This document shows, piece after piece, positions 19,490 through 28,132 of a stretch of DNA of 64,000 nt. The notes under the pieces are model-generated. The model was not told the origin of the DNA and ran no database searches. It was given only the letters and a program-made list of their open reading frames with translations. Position 1 is the stretch's first letter, and each line of letters opens with the position of its first letter. The DNA is taken from the NCBI RefSeq assembly GCF_036226445.1, contig NZ_CP108474.1, forward strand, positions 2,108,001 to 2,172,000. The letters run 5' to 3'. The translations under genes and the position numbers were made by a program. This stretch comes from Streptomyces sp. NBC_01255 (GTDB lineage: Bacteria > Actinomycetota > Actinomycetes > Streptomycetales > Streptomycetaceae).

Positions 19490-21112
19490 ATGGAGCTGAC
19501 ACCCTCGGCCCACCTCGACACCTTCGCCCGCGACCGGCTGCCGCCGCCGGAGCGGTGGCCACGACTCCTCTTCGAGCTGCCGGAGCTGGCCTACCCCGAC
19601 CGGCTCAACTGCGGGGCGGAACTCCTCGACCGTACGGTGGAACGATTCGGCACGGACCGGCCCGCCTTCCACGACGGCCAGGGCCGGGTCTGGAACTACG
19701 GCGAGCTCCGCGACCGCGTCGACCGCATCGCCCACGTCCTCACCTCCGACCTGCGGGTCCTGCCCGGCAACCGGGTGCTCCTGCGCGGCCCCACCACCCC
19801 CTGGCTCGCCGCCTGCTGGCTCGCCGTGATGAAGGCCGGCGGCGTCGCCGTCACCGTCCTGGCCCAACAGCGCGCCCCCGAACTGGCCGTGATGGCCGAA
19901 GCGGCCCACTGCACCCACGCGCTCTGCGACGCCCACTCCCTCGACGAGCTCCTCGCCGCCCGGATCCCGGGCCTCCGCGTCACCCCCTTCGGCGGGGACG
20001 GCCCGGACGACCTCCTCGCCCTCGCCGCCGGCCGCCCCGGCCGGTACGAGGCGGTCGCGACCGCCGCCGACGACGTGGCGCTCATCGCCTTCACCTCCGG
20101 CACCACCGGGCAGCCGAAGGGCTGCGTCCACTTCCACCGGGACGTCCTCGCCGTCGCCGACACCTTCTCCGCGCACGTCCTGCGCCCGCTGCCCGACGAC
20201 GTCTTCGCCGGTTCGCCGCCGCTCGCCTTCACCTTCGGCCTCGGCGGGCTCGTCGTCTTCCCCCTGCGGGCCGGGGCGAGCGCGGTCCTGCTCGAACAGG
20301 CCGGCCCCCGACAGCTGCTCACGGCCATCGAGCGGCACCGGATCTCGGTGCTCTTCACCGCCCCGACCGCCTACCGCGTCATGCTCGACGAGCTGGCCGG
20401 CGACGCCGCCCCCGACATCAGCACGCTGCGGCGGTGCGTCTCCGCCGGCGAGAACCTCCCCGAGGCGACCTGGAAGGCCTGGTACGGCCGCACGGGTCTG
20501 CGCCTGATCAACGGCATCGGCGCGACCGAGCTCCTGCACATCTTCATCTCGGCCGCCGACGGCGACATCCGCCCCGGCACCACGGGCCGCCCGGTGCCCG
20601 GCTGGCAGGCCAGGGTCGTGGACCGGGAGGGCCGGGAGGTCCCGGACGGCGAGGAGGGGCTCCTCGCCGTGCGTGGCCCGGTGGGCTGCCGCTATCTCGC
20701 CGACCCGCGTCAGGCCGAGTACGTACGGGACGGCTGGAACGTCACGGGCGACACGTACGTCCGCCGGCCCGACGGCTGGTTCCGCTACGTCTCACGGGCC
20801 GACGACATGATCATCTCGGCCGGGTACAACATCGCCGGGCCCCAGGTCGAGGAGGCGCTCCTCGACCACCCCGACGTCGTCGAGACGGCTGTCGTGGGCC
20901 GCCCCGACGAGCTGCGCGGCCAGGTCGTCGTCGCGTACACGGTCGTACGGGACGGGGTGCCGCGCGACTCCGGCACCGCCGCCGCGCTGCGGGCCTTCGT
21001 CCGCGCCCGCCTCGCCCCGTACAAGTCACCCCGCAGGATCGTCTTCCTCGACGCGCTGCCGCGCACCGCGACGGGCAAGCTCCAGCGCTTCCGGCTGCGC
21101 GACCCGGCCTGA
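19490..21112 (+). CDS. Aryl-CoA ligase (benzoate/2-aminobenzoate-CoA ligase family)
   Basis: Cytosolic adenylate-forming enzyme of 540 residues that activates an aromatic acid with ATP and CoA. Motifs: FTSGTTGQPKG (201-211), the NGIGATELLHIF A5 region, and TGKLQRFRL with the C-terminal catalytic Lys. The overall architecture (short N-terminal half, YPDRLNCGAELLD) is that of the benzoate/2-aminobenzoate-CoA ligases rather than acetate or long-chain ligases. It is divergent from acyl-CoA dehydrogenase-RidA and upstream of a PaaX-type regulator gene, and the flavin hydroxylase that would use its product is 1.5 kb away. Anthranilate is the favoured substrate; salicylate or benzoate are alternatives. 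Confidence 0.85.
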   Translation: MELTPSAHLDTFARDRLPPPERWPRLLFELPELAYPDRLNCGAELLDRTVERFGTDRPAFHDGQGRVWNYGELRDRVDRIAHVLTSDLRVLPGNRVLLRGPTTPWLAACWLAVMKAGGVAVTVLAQQRAPELAVMAEAAHCTHALCDAHSLDELLAARIPGLRVTPFGGDGPDDLLALAAGRPGRYEAVATAADDVALIAFTSGTTGQPKGCVHFHRDVLAVADTFSAHVLRPLPDDVFAGSPPLAFTFGLGGLVVFPLRAGASAVLLEQAGPRQLLTAIERHRISVLFTAPTAYRVMLDELAGDAAPDISTLRRCVSAGENLPEATWKAWYGRTGLRLINGIGATELLHIFISAADGDIRPGTTGRPVPGWQARVVDREGREVPDGEEGLLAVRGPVGCRYLADPRQAEYVRDGWNVTGDTYVRRPDGWFRYVSRADDMIISAGYNIAGPQVEEALLDHPDVVETAVVGRPDELRGQVVVAYTVVRDGVPRDSGTAAALRAFVRARLAPYKSPRRIVFLDALPRTATGKLQRFRLRDPA

Positions 21113-21154
21113 TCCGGCGCCGGGCCTGTCCGACGCACCCCCTAAAGTGATCAC

Positions 21155-22045
21155 GTGGCCGAGCAGCACACTCCCCGATCCCTGATCGTCTCCCTCTACG
21201 GCGCGTACGGCCGTGGGCCCGACGAGTCCCCCATGCCGGTGGCCGCGCTGATCCGGCTGCTCGGGAGGCTCGGCGTGGACGCGCCCTCGGTGCGGTCCTC
21301 GGTGTCGCGGCTGAAGCGGCGCGGGCTGCTGCTGCCGCGCCGGACGGCGGACGGGGCCGCCGGGTACGCCCTGTCGGAGGACGCCCGACGGCTCCTCGAC
21401 GACGGCGACCGCCGGATCTACACCCGTACGGAGCCGAAGCTGTCCGACGGCTGGGTCCTGGCCGTCTTCTCGGTCCCCGAGGCCGAGCGGCACAAGCGGC
21501 ACCTGCTGCGCTCCCGGCTGGCCCGGCTGGGCTTCGGCACGGCGGCGCCGGGTGTCTGGATCGCGCCCGCCCGGCTGTACGAGGAGACCCGGAACGCCCT
21601 GGAGCGTCTGGAGCTCTCGACGTACGTGGACCTCTTCCGGGGTGAGCACCTGGGGTACGCGGCGACGGCCGAGGCGGTGGCCCGCTGGTGGGACCTGCCG
21701 GCGATCGCGCGGCTGCACGAGGAGTTCCTGGCGGTGCACGAGCCGGTCCTGCGGGCCTGGCGGTCGGCGCCGGGCGGCCCGGAGGACGCCTACCGGGCGT
21801 ACCTGCTCGTCCTGGACTCCTGGCGCCGTCTGCCGTACGCGGACCCGGTCCTGCCGGCGGAGCTGCTGCCCGACGACTGGCCGGGCCGGCGCTCGGCGGA
21901 GGTCTTCACGGCCCTGCACGGGCTGCTGTGGGACCGGGGCGCGGAGTTCGTGCGCCCGTACGTCGCCGGGAGCGGGGACGGCAACGGGAACGGGGACGGG
22001 GACGGGGGGAACGGGGACGGCAACGGGAGCGGGAGCGGGGACTAG
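21155..22045 (+). CDS. PaaX-family transcriptional regulator
   Basis: Repressor-type protein of 296 residues with the PaaX architecture: N-terminal winged helix (SLIVSLYGAYGRG ... VRSSVSRLKRRGLLLPRR, about 8-62), a central ferredoxin-like domain, and a C-terminal helical domain. PaaX proteins sense phenylacetyl-CoA or related aryl-CoAs, so control of the flanking aryl-CoA genes is expected. The tail is a low-complexity Gly/Asn/Asp/Ser run encoded by a GGGGACGG-type repeat (about 21970-22040). No ribosome site precedes GTG 21155; TAAAGT ends 6 nt before it, so the message may be leaderless. Its TAG stop shares CTAG with the stop of the convergent gene. Confidence 0.88.
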   Translation: MAEQHTPRSLIVSLYGAYGRGPDESPMPVAALIRLLGRLGVDAPSVRSSVSRLKRRGLLLPRRTADGAAGYALSEDARRLLDDGDRRIYTRTEPKLSDGWVLAVFSVPEAERHKRHLLRSRLARLGFGTAAPGVWIAPARLYEETRNALERLELSTYVDLFRGEHLGYAATAEAVARWWDLPAIARLHEEFLAVHEPVLRAWRSAPGGPEDAYRAYLLVLDSWRRLPYADPVLPAELLPDDWPGRRSAEVFTALHGLLWDRGAEFVRPYVAGSGDGNGNGDGDGGNGDGNGSGSGD

Positions 22046-22530
22046 GCGTCCGTCCGGGCCCGTACCGCGAGGGCCCGGAGCAGGCAGGCGAAGCCCGCGG
22101 CCGTGACGATCGCGCGGACCAGGTTCCACGCCACCCAGGGGTCCTCGAAGGCGGCCCGGGCCGCGGCCGGGTCGCGGGTGGCCGCGAGGGCGTCGTTGAG
22201 GGGCACGTTCGCCGCCGAGGTGACCAGGAAGACCACCACGGAGAGGACGAGGGCCGCGAGCGTCCAGGTCCGCGCCGGGGTCGCGCGGTGCTGCCAGGCG
22301 GCCACGCCCGCGAGGATCGTCGCCCCGAAGAACGGGGTGAAGAAGACGGGGTTCTGGATCACGTCGTTGATGTTCCGCATCACCTCGACGTAGACCCGGT
22401 CGTCGCTCAGCGCCAGCGCCGGCATGACCGAGCAGACGTACGCGAACCACACCCCCGCGAGGAGTCCGGTCGCCGCCGTCGCCGCGCCGAGGACGGCCCC
22501 GGCACCTTTCCCACCCGTGGTCTGTGTCAT
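22042..22530 (-). CDS. DUF1772 (anthrone oxygenase-like) membrane protein
   Basis: Small integral membrane protein of 162 residues with four hydrophobic helices and the family pattern WFAYVCSVMPAL near residue 27 and NVPLND near 115. Some members of DUF1772 are anthrone oxygenases acting on polyketides; most are of unknown role. GGGGA lies just upstream of ATG 22530. Its stop overlaps the PaaX stop in a shared CTAG (22042-22045). Whether it belongs to the aryl-CoA pathway is unclear. Confidence 0.8.
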   Translation of the reverse strand: MTQTTGGKGAGAVLGAATAATGLLAGVWFAYVCSVMPALALSDDRVYVEVMRNINDVIQNPVFFTPFFGATILAGVAAWQHRATPARTWTLAALVLSVVVFLVTSAANVPLNDALAATRDPAAARAAFEDPWVAWNLVRAIVTAAGFACLLRALAVRARTDA

Positions 22531-22613
22531 GTCCCCATTCAAGTGGGGGCGCGGGGTGGAGACCATGGTTCCGCGTCGCACCCGCATACGCGCGCGTCCA
22601 CGCGGTCTCGGTC

Positions 22614-24917
22614 TCACTGGTCGCGGCGGCCCGTCGGGGGTGGACGGCTGCCCGCGCGGTACGGGGCCGGCCAGGGTGCGGCCGGGCCCTCGTAGCCCTG
22701 CTCGGCCGCCGCGTGGAGGGTCCAGTGCGGGTCGTAGAGGTGGGGACGGGCGAGGGCGCAGAGGTCCGCCCGGCCCGCCAGGAGCAGGGAGTTGACGTCG
22801 TCCCAGGAGGAGATCGCGCCGACGGCGATGACGGGGACCCCGACCGTGTTGCGGATCCGGTCGGCGTACGGGGTCTGGTACGAGCGGCCGTACTCGGGGC
22901 GTTCGTCGGGGACGACCTGGCCGGTGGAGACGTCGATGGCGTCGGCGCCGCGGTCGGCGAAGGCGCGGGCGACCGCGAGGGCGTCCTCGGGGCTCGTGCC
23001 GCCCTCGGCCCAGTCGGTCGCCGAGACGCGCACGGTCATGGGGCGGTCCTCGGGCCACACCTCCCGTACGGCGTCGAAGACTTCGAGCGGGAAGCGCAGC
23101 CGGGCTTCGAGGGCGCCGCCGTAGGCGTCGGTGCGGAGGTTGGTGAGCGGGGAGAGGAAGCCGGAGAGCAAGTACCCGTGGGCGGCGTGGAGTTCGAGCA
23201 GGTCGAAGCCGCTGCGGGCGGCGCGGTGGGCGGCGGCCGCGAACTCCTCGCGCACGGCGGCGAGTCCGGCGCGGTCGAGGGCGCTCGGGGTCTGGTTGAC
23301 GCCCGACCGGTACGGCAGGGGCGAGGCGGCGACGAGTGGCCAGTTCCCCTCGGGAAGGGGCTGGTCGATGCCCTCCCACATGCGCCGGGTGGAGCCCTTG
23401 CGGCCGGAGTGGCCGAGCTGGACGCCGATCGCCGTGCCGGGTGCCTGGGTGTGGACGAAGGCGGTGATCCGGGCCCAGGCGTCGGCCTGTTCGTCGGTCC
23501 ACAGGCCGGTGCACCCGGGCGTGATGCGGCCCTCGGGGCTCACGCACACCATCTCGGTCATGACGAGTCCGGCGCCGCCGAGCGCCCTGGCGCCCAGGTG
23601 GACGAGGTGGAAGTCGCCGGGGACGCCGTCCTCGGCGACGTACATGTCCATGGGCGAGACGACGACACGGTTCCGGAGGGTCAGTCCGCGCAGCCGGAAG
23701 GGGGTGAACATGGGCGGCGTCCCGGGCGGGCAGCCGAAGTCGCGTTCGACGGCGGCGGTGAAGGCCGGGTCGCGCAGCCGCAGGTTGGCGTGGGTGACGC
23801 GGCGGCTGCGGGTGAGGAGGTCGAAGGCGAAGCGGCGGGGCGGCCGGTCGACGTGGCCGGCGAGCTCCTCGAACCAGCGGAGGCTGGCGGCTGCCGCGCG
23901 CTGGGTGGAGGCGACGACCGGGCGGCGTTCGGCCTCGTAGGTGGTCAACGCCTCGGCGAGGGTGGAGTGTTCGCCGAGCTGCCGGGCGAGGGCGAGGGCG
24001 TCCTCGACGGCCAGTTTGGTGCCGGAGCCGATGGAGAAGTGCGCGGTGTGGGCGGCGTCGCCGATGAGGACGGTGTTGCCGTGCGACCAGCGCTCGTTGA
24101 CGACGGTACGGAACGCGGTCCAGGTGGAGCGGTGGGAGCGCAGCTCCCGGCCGCCGAGCGCCTCGGCGAAGATCTTGGCGCAGCGTGCGGTGGACTCGGC
24201 CTCGTCGAGTTCGTGGAACCCGGCGGCCCGCCAGACCTCCTCGCGCATCTCGACGATGACGGTGGAGGAGCCGGCGGAGAAGGGGTAGGCGTGCAGCTGC
24301 ATCACGCCGTGCTCGGTCTCGGCGATCTCGAAACGGAAGGCGTCGAAGGGGAAGTCCGCGGCGAGCCAGATGTAGCGGCAGCGGTGGGTGGTGATCGTGG
24401 GGCGGAAGTGGTCGGCGTGGGCCTCGCGGGTGCGGCTGTGGACGCCGTCGGCGGCGACGACGAGGTCGTGGCCGGCGGCGAGCTCGGCGGCGGGCGGGGC
24501 CTCGGTACGGAAGCGGAGTCGTACGCCGAGCTCGGCGCAGCGGGCGTGGAGGAGCTCCAGGAGGCGGCGGCGGCCGAGGGCGGCGAAGCCGTGGCCGGTG
24601 GAGGTCGTGCGGTGGCCCCGGTGGACGACGTCGATGTCGTCCCAGCGGACGAGCTCGCGGCGGAGCGCCTCGTACACGGCGGGGTCGGCGTCCCGGATGC
24701 CGCCGAGGGTCTCGTCGGAGAGGACGACGCCGAAGCCGAAGGTGTCGGAGGGCGCGTTCCGCTCCCAGACGGTGACCTCGCGGGCGGGGTCGAGCCGTTT
24801 GAGGAGGGCGGCGGCGTAGAGGCCGCCGGGGCCGCCCCCGATGACGGCGATCCGCGCGGGACGCCCGTCGGCCCGGGGAGCGGCCGGCGTCGGGGCGGCC
24901 GGCGTCGGGGCGGCCAT
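22614..24917 (-). CDS. Two-domain anthraniloyl-CoA monooxygenase/reductase (salicylyl-CoA 5-hydroxylase type)
   Basis: Bifunctional flavoenzyme of 767 residues. Residues about 22-380 form an FAD monooxygenase (dinucleotide motif IGGGPGG at 26-32, and [14 protein letters not shown]). About 385-767 form an Old Yellow Enzyme-type NADH:flavin oxidoreductase ([50 protein letters not shown]). This fusion is known from 2-aminobenzoyl-CoA monooxygenase/reductase and salicylyl-CoA 5-hydroxylase; it hydroxylates and, in the anthranilate case, dearomatises the CoA-bound ring. ATG 24917 follows the stop of the enoyl-CoA hydratase by 2 bp; an in-frame ATG at 24935 would overlap it. With RidA and acyl-CoA dehydrogenase nearby, anthranilate is the better fit. 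Confidence 0.9.
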   Translation of the reverse strand: MAAPTPAAPTPAAPRADGRPARIAVIGGGPGGLYAAALLKRLDPAREVTVWERNAPSDTFGFGVVLSDETLGGIRDADPAVYEALRRELVRWDDIDVVHRGHRTTSTGHGFAALGRRRLLELLHARCAELGVRLRFRTEAPPAAELAAGHDLVVAADGVHSRTREAHADHFRPTITTHRCRYIWLAADFPFDAFRFEIAETEHGVMQLHAYPFSAGSSTVIVEMREEVWRAAGFHELDEAESTARCAKIFAEALGGRELRSHRSTWTAFRTVVNERWSHGNTVLIGDAAHTAHFSIGSGTKLAVEDALALARQLGEHSTLAEALTTYEAERRPVVASTQRAAAASLRWFEELAGHVDRPPRRFAFDLLTRSRRVTHANLRLRDPAFTAAVERDFGCPPGTPPMFTPFRLRGLTLRNRVVVSPMDMYVAEDGVPGDFHLVHLGARALGGAGLVMTEMVCVSPEGRITPGCTGLWTDEQADAWARITAFVHTQAPGTAIGVQLGHSGRKGSTRRMWEGIDQPLPEGNWPLVAASPLPYRSGVNQTPSALDRAGLAAVREEFAAAAHRAARSGFDLLELHAAHGYLLSGFLSPLTNLRTDAYGGALEARLRFPLEVFDAVREVWPEDRPMTVRVSATDWAEGGTSPEDALAVARAFADRGADAIDVSTGQVVPDERPEYGRSYQTPYADRIRNTVGVPVIAVGAISSWDDVNSLLLAGRADLCALARPHLYDPHWTLHAAAEQGYEGPAAPWPAPYRAGSRPPPTGRRDQ

Positions 24918-24919
24918 GG

Positions 24920-25747
24920 CTAGCGGCCTTGCCATTTCGGGGGCCGCTTCTCCGTGAAGGCCGCGTGGAACTCGGCGTAGTCCTCTCCGTGCATCAGGAG
25001 GGCCTGGGTCGCCGCGTCCAGCTCGATCGAGGCGGCGAGCGGCATGTCCAGCTCGGCGGTGAGCAGGGCCTTCGTCTGGGCGAGGGCGAGTGCGGGGCCG
25101 TCCGCCAGGCGGCGGGCGAGGGCGGCTGCGCGGGTGTCGGCGGCGCCCTCCTCGGTCAGCTCGCTCAGCAGGCCGATGCGCTCGGCCTCGGCGGCCTGGA
25201 CCGGTTCGCCCAGCATGAGGAGCCGGGTGGCGTGGCCGAGCCCGACGACCCGGGGCAGCAGGTAGGCCGCGCCCATGTCCCCGCCGGAGAGGCCGACCCG
25301 GGTGAAGAGGAAGGCGAAGCGGGTGGTGGGGTCGGCGACCCGGAAGTCGGCGGCGAGGGCGAGGACGGCCCCGGCGCCCGCGGCGACGCCATGGAGCGCG
25401 GCGACGACCGGGAAGGGGCACTCGCGGATGGCCCGGACGACCTGGCCGGTCATCCGGTTGAAGTCGAGGAGCCGTGCGGTGTCGAGGGAGAGCGTGGCGC
25501 CGATGATCTCGTCGACGTCGCCGCCCGAGCAGAAGCCGCGGCCCTCGCCGCCGAGGACGAGGGCGCGGACGGCCCGCTCGCGGGAGAGCTCGGCGAGCAG
25601 GTCGCGCAGGTCGGCGTAGGCGCCGAAGGTGAGGGCGTTGAGCTTCGCGGGGCGCGCGAGGGTCACGGTGGCGACGCCCTCGTCGATGTCCAGGCGCAGG
25701 TGCCGCCAGCGTTCGGTGCGGGTCGCGGAGCCGGTAAAGGGGCTCAT
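24920..25747 (-). CDS. Enoyl-CoA hydratase/isomerase family protein
   Basis: Crotonase-fold enzyme of 275 residues. The oxyanion-hole segments [18 protein letters not shown] (about 65-82) and [22 protein letters not shown] (about 113-134) are present, and the Glu region reads [16 protein letters not shown]. It would hydrate or open the ring-derived enoyl-CoA after the hydroxylase/reductase, with which it forms a tight operon. AAGGAGG lies 9 nt upstream of ATG 25747. A Crp-type palindrome lies 44-57 bp upstream of the start. Confidence 0.9.
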   Translation of the reverse strand: MSPFTGSATRTERWRHLRLDIDEGVATVTLARPAKLNALTFGAYADLRDLLAELSRERAVRALVLGGEGRGFCSGGDVDEIIGATLSLDTARLLDFNRMTGQVVRAIRECPFPVVAALHGVAAGAGAVLALAADFRVADPTTRFAFLFTRVGLSGGDMGAAYLLPRVVGLGHATRLLMLGEPVQAAEAERIGLLSELTEEGAADTRAAALARRLADGPALALAQTKALLTAELDMPLAASIELDAATQALLMHGEDYAEFHAAFTEKRPPKWQGR

Positions 25748-25790
25748 CCGGAACGGCCTCCTTCCTCCACTCGGAGGGTATCACCGTACT

Positions 25791-25804
25791 GTGACCGTCG
25801 TCAC
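25791..25804. promoter_or_regulatory. Crp-type binding site upstream of the enoyl-CoA hydratase/hydroxylase operon
   Basis: GTGACCGTCGTCAC fits the Streptomyces Crp pattern GTG-N6-GNCAC fully and reads TGTGA-N6-TCACG when extended. Its position at 44-57 bp before the hydratase start is typical for a regulatory site; carbon-status control of aryl-CoA catabolism is inferred. Confidence 0.5.
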
Positions 25805-25920
25805 GAGCACGCGATAAAGGGGGTGTGATCGCGGACCTCACAAGGTCCCGGGAGAGAGATGACCGAAGTCCCTACCGGGCGGGGAGGGGTGCCCTGGGAA
25901 CGGGATTTTGCGCCTCGTAA

Positions 25921-25946
25921 GGTTGAAACCAGGACGTCTCGGGATG
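25921..25946 (+). promoter_or_regulatory. Possible sigma-B-type stress promoter
   Basis: GGTT (25921-25924), 16 nt, then GGGATG (25941-25946) resembles GNNT-N14-16-GGGTAY, the SigB-like consensus of Streptomyces. It lies 54-80 bp before the HATPase start codon chosen here. The match is partial. Confidence 0.3.
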
Positions 25947-25999
25947 CCCCCACCCCACTCGCCCACCTGCCGCCCTCGGTGAAGGGAGCCCTGCCAGCC

Positions 26000-26536
26000 A
26001 TGCCCGAAGCCACCGGACCCGCCGGCCCTGCCGGCGCAACCGGACCCCCCGGACCTGCCGGCACCCCCGGACCTGCCGGCACCACCGGACCCGCCGCCTC
26101 CTGGCGTATCCGGCTGCCCCACACGACCGCCGCCGTACCGATCGCCCGCGCCCTGATCCGTACCGCGCTCAACGACATCGACCCCGGCGCGGCCGCCCTC
26201 CCCGACGGGGACACGGCGGAGCTGCTCACCGCCGAGCTCGTCGCCAACGCCGTCGAGCACACCGCCGGCCGGGGCCCGATCGAGCTGGTCGTCGAGCTGC
26301 TCGCCGCGCCCGGCGGCTGTCAGATCGAGGTCCACGACTCCGAGCCCGCCCGCCCTGGCGAGCTCGTCTGCCCCGACCCCGACGTCGGGGTCGACCCGTG
26401 GCAGGAGCACGGCCGCGGCCTCCTCCTGATCCGCGCGCTCAGCAGCGACTGCGGCCACCGCGCGACCGCGGGCGGCAAGGCGGTCTGGTTCACGCTCCCC
26501 GGAATTCCGGCCCAGCGCCGCCGTCAGGAACCCTGA
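26000..26536 (+). CDS. ATP-binding (HATPase, anti-sigma/RsbW type) protein with collagen-like N-terminus
   Basis: Cytosolic protein of 178 residues with a GHKL ATP-binding domain (about 40-165): N-box ELVANAVEHT, a degenerate G1 region HDSEPARPG, and G2 HGRGLLLIRAL. This is the small Streptomyces RsbW/SpoIIAB-like class that acts as anti-sigma kinase or regulatory phosphotransfer partner. Residues 6-33 are nine Gly-X-Y triplets (GPAGPAGATGPPGPAG and on), a collagen-like segment unusual for a cytosolic protein. An upstream in-frame ATG at 25859 has GGAG 4 nt before it, but the 25859-25999 stretch has only about 70% GC at third positions and looks non-coding, so ATG 26000 is preferred. No partner sigma or anti-anti-sigma gene is adjacent. 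Confidence 0.78.
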   Translation: MPEATGPAGPAGATGPPGPAGTPGPAGTTGPAASWRIRLPHTTAAVPIARALIRTALNDIDPGAAALPDGDTAELLTAELVANAVEHTAGRGPIELVVELLAAPGGCQIEVHDSEPARPGELVCPDPDVGVDPWQEHGRGLLLIRALSSDCGHRATAGGKAVWFTLPGIPAQRRRQEP

Positions 26537-26576
26537 GGGCGGGGGTCGGCCACGGCGCCTGAGCGGGCGAGGCCGG

Positions 26577-27992
26577 TCACGAGTCCTGAGAGGCGGGGTC
26601 CGTCGTCGTACCGAGCCGCGAGTGACGGCGCCCGTAGAGCGCGTACACGAGCGTCCCGACGACCAGGAAGACCGCGAACTGCACCCAGGTCGTCCAGCCC
26701 GTGCCCCAGATCAGATAGAGGCAGAAGCCGATGCCGAGCACCGGGCTCAGCGGGTAGAGCGGCACCCGGAAGGAACGCCGCAGTGCCGGGTCGCGGCGGC
26801 GCAGCACGATCACCGCGAGATTGACGACCGCCATGACGGCGAGCGTGCCGATCGTGGTCAGGTTGACGACGACGTCGAGCGAGGCGAAGGCGGCCGGGAC
26901 GGCGAAGACGCCGGCGACGATCCAGGTGTTCGCCACCGGGGTCGCGGACTTCGGCGACACCCGCTCGAAGACCCGGGGCACCAGACCGTCGCGGGACATC
27001 GACATCAGGATGCGGGTCTGCCCGTACATCACCGCGAGGACGACGGACGCGATGGCGACGACCGCGCCGAAGGCGACGATCCCGCCACCGACCGAGGAGC
27101 CGGTGACCTCGTCGACGACGAGCGAGAGCGCGGCGGGCTGGTCGGCCACGGCGTCGGCGCCGAGGGCCCCGATCGCGGCGAGCGCGACGGAGCAGTAGAG
27201 CAGGGTGACCAGCCCGATGCAGATGAGGATCGCGATCGGGATGTTCCGGCGCGGGTTCTTCACCTCCTCGCCGGCCGTGGTGATCGCGTCGAAGCCGATG
27301 TACGAGAAGAAGGCCACCGAGGCGCCCGCGGTGATGCCGCCGGCGCCGTTCGTGAACGGCGAGAGGTTGCCGTCCTCGAACGCGGAGAAGCCGATCACGC
27401 AGAAGACGACCAGGATGCCGATCTTGAGGATGGCCATGGCGGCGGTCGCCCGGGCGCTCTCCCTGACACCCCGTACGAGGAGGGTGGCGGCGAGCAGGAT
27501 GACGACGACCGCGGGCAGGTTGACCACGCCGCCGTCCGCGGGCCCCGCGGCGAGCGCGGCGGGCAGCTGCCATCCGATCAGGCTGTCGAGCAGCTCGTTG
27601 AGGTACTGACTCCAGCCGACCGCGACCGCCGAGACGGAGACGCCGTACTCCAGGAGCAGGCACCAGCCGACGAGGAAGGCGGTCCGCTCGCCGAGGCTCG
27701 CGTAGGCGAAGGAGTACGAGGAGCCGGAGACCGGGATCGCGCCGCCCAGCTCCGCGAAGGAGAAGGCGGTGAAGACGCAGGTGATCCCGGCGAGCACGAA
27801 GGAGATCACGACCGCGGGGCCGGCCTCCGCGACGCTGTCGGAGAGTCCGACGAAGATGCCGGTGCCGACGATCGCACCGACACCGAAGCACACGAGCTGG
27901 AAGAGACCCATGGTGCGCTTGAGGCCGTGACCTTCGAGGTCGGCGCCGGACTCGGCGATGAGCTGTTGCGGGGACTTGATCCGCGAGGACAT
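26577..27992 (-). CDS. APC-family amino acid permease
   Basis: Inner-membrane transporter of 471 residues with about 12 helices. The N-terminal GVGAIVGTGIFVGLSD segment (about 38-53) is the broken-helix substrate-binding motif of the APC superfamily, followed by SFAELGGAIPVSGSSYSFAY. The class resembles cationic amino acid permeases (YfnA/CAT-like). It follows the ornithine carbamoyltransferase and arginine deiminase genes on the same strand, so arginine/ornithine transport is plausible, though a hairpin separates them. ATG 27992 gives a normal N-terminus; the ribosome site is weak. Confidence 0.88.
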   Translation of the reverse strand: MSSRIKSPQQLIAESGADLEGHGLKRTMGLFQLVCFGVGAIVGTGIFVGLSDSVAEAGPAVVISFVLAGITCVFTAFSFAELGGAIPVSGSSYSFAYASLGERTAFLVGWCLLLEYGVSVSAVAVGWSQYLNELLDSLIGWQLPAALAAGPADGGVVNLPAVVVILLAATLLVRGVRESARATAAMAILKIGILVVFCVIGFSAFEDGNLSPFTNGAGGITAGASVAFFSYIGFDAITTAGEEVKNPRRNIPIAILICIGLVTLLYCSVALAAIGALGADAVADQPAALSLVVDEVTGSSVGGGIVAFGAVVAIASVVLAVMYGQTRILMSMSRDGLVPRVFERVSPKSATPVANTWIVAGVFAVPAAFASLDVVVNLTTIGTLAVMAVVNLAVIVLRRRDPALRRSFRVPLYPLSPVLGIGFCLYLIWGTGWTTWVQFAVFLVVGTLVYALYGRRHSRLGTTTDPASQDS

Positions 27993-28046
27993 GCGGGGGG
28001 TCTCATCTCTGGTGGTGCGTGGTGCGTGGTGCATGGTGCGCGCGTG

Positions 28047-28080
28047 AGGGGGGTCCGGGCATGTATGCCCGAACCCCCCT
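28047..28080 (-). terminator. Strong hairpin downstream of arcB
   Basis: 16-nt arms (28047-28062 with 28065-28080) pair at 15 of 16 positions with a 2-nt loop. It should end or attenuate transcription leaving arcB (minus strand) before the permease gene. There is no U-tract. Just beyond it, about 28011-28040, GGTGCGT/GGTGCAT is repeated several times in tandem. Confidence 0.7.
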
Positions 28081-28132
28081 GAAGGATGCGATCGTAGCCG
28101 CACCACGCATATTCACCCAATCGGGCGTAAAG

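Noticed and set aside
22524..24923. 799-residue plus-strand open frame
   Set aside because: Antisense shadow of the two-domain flavin hydroxylase; composition typical of shadow frames.
17754..25747. Assignment of the locus to salicylate degradation
   Set aside because: Not excluded, but gentisate dioxygenase is missing while RidA and acyl-CoA dehydrogenase are present, which suits anthranilate better.
25859..25999. Upstream start for the HATPase gene at ATG 25859
   Set aside because: A ribosome site exists, but third-position GC drops to about 70% and promoter-like sequence lies inside, so the stretch is more likely leader.
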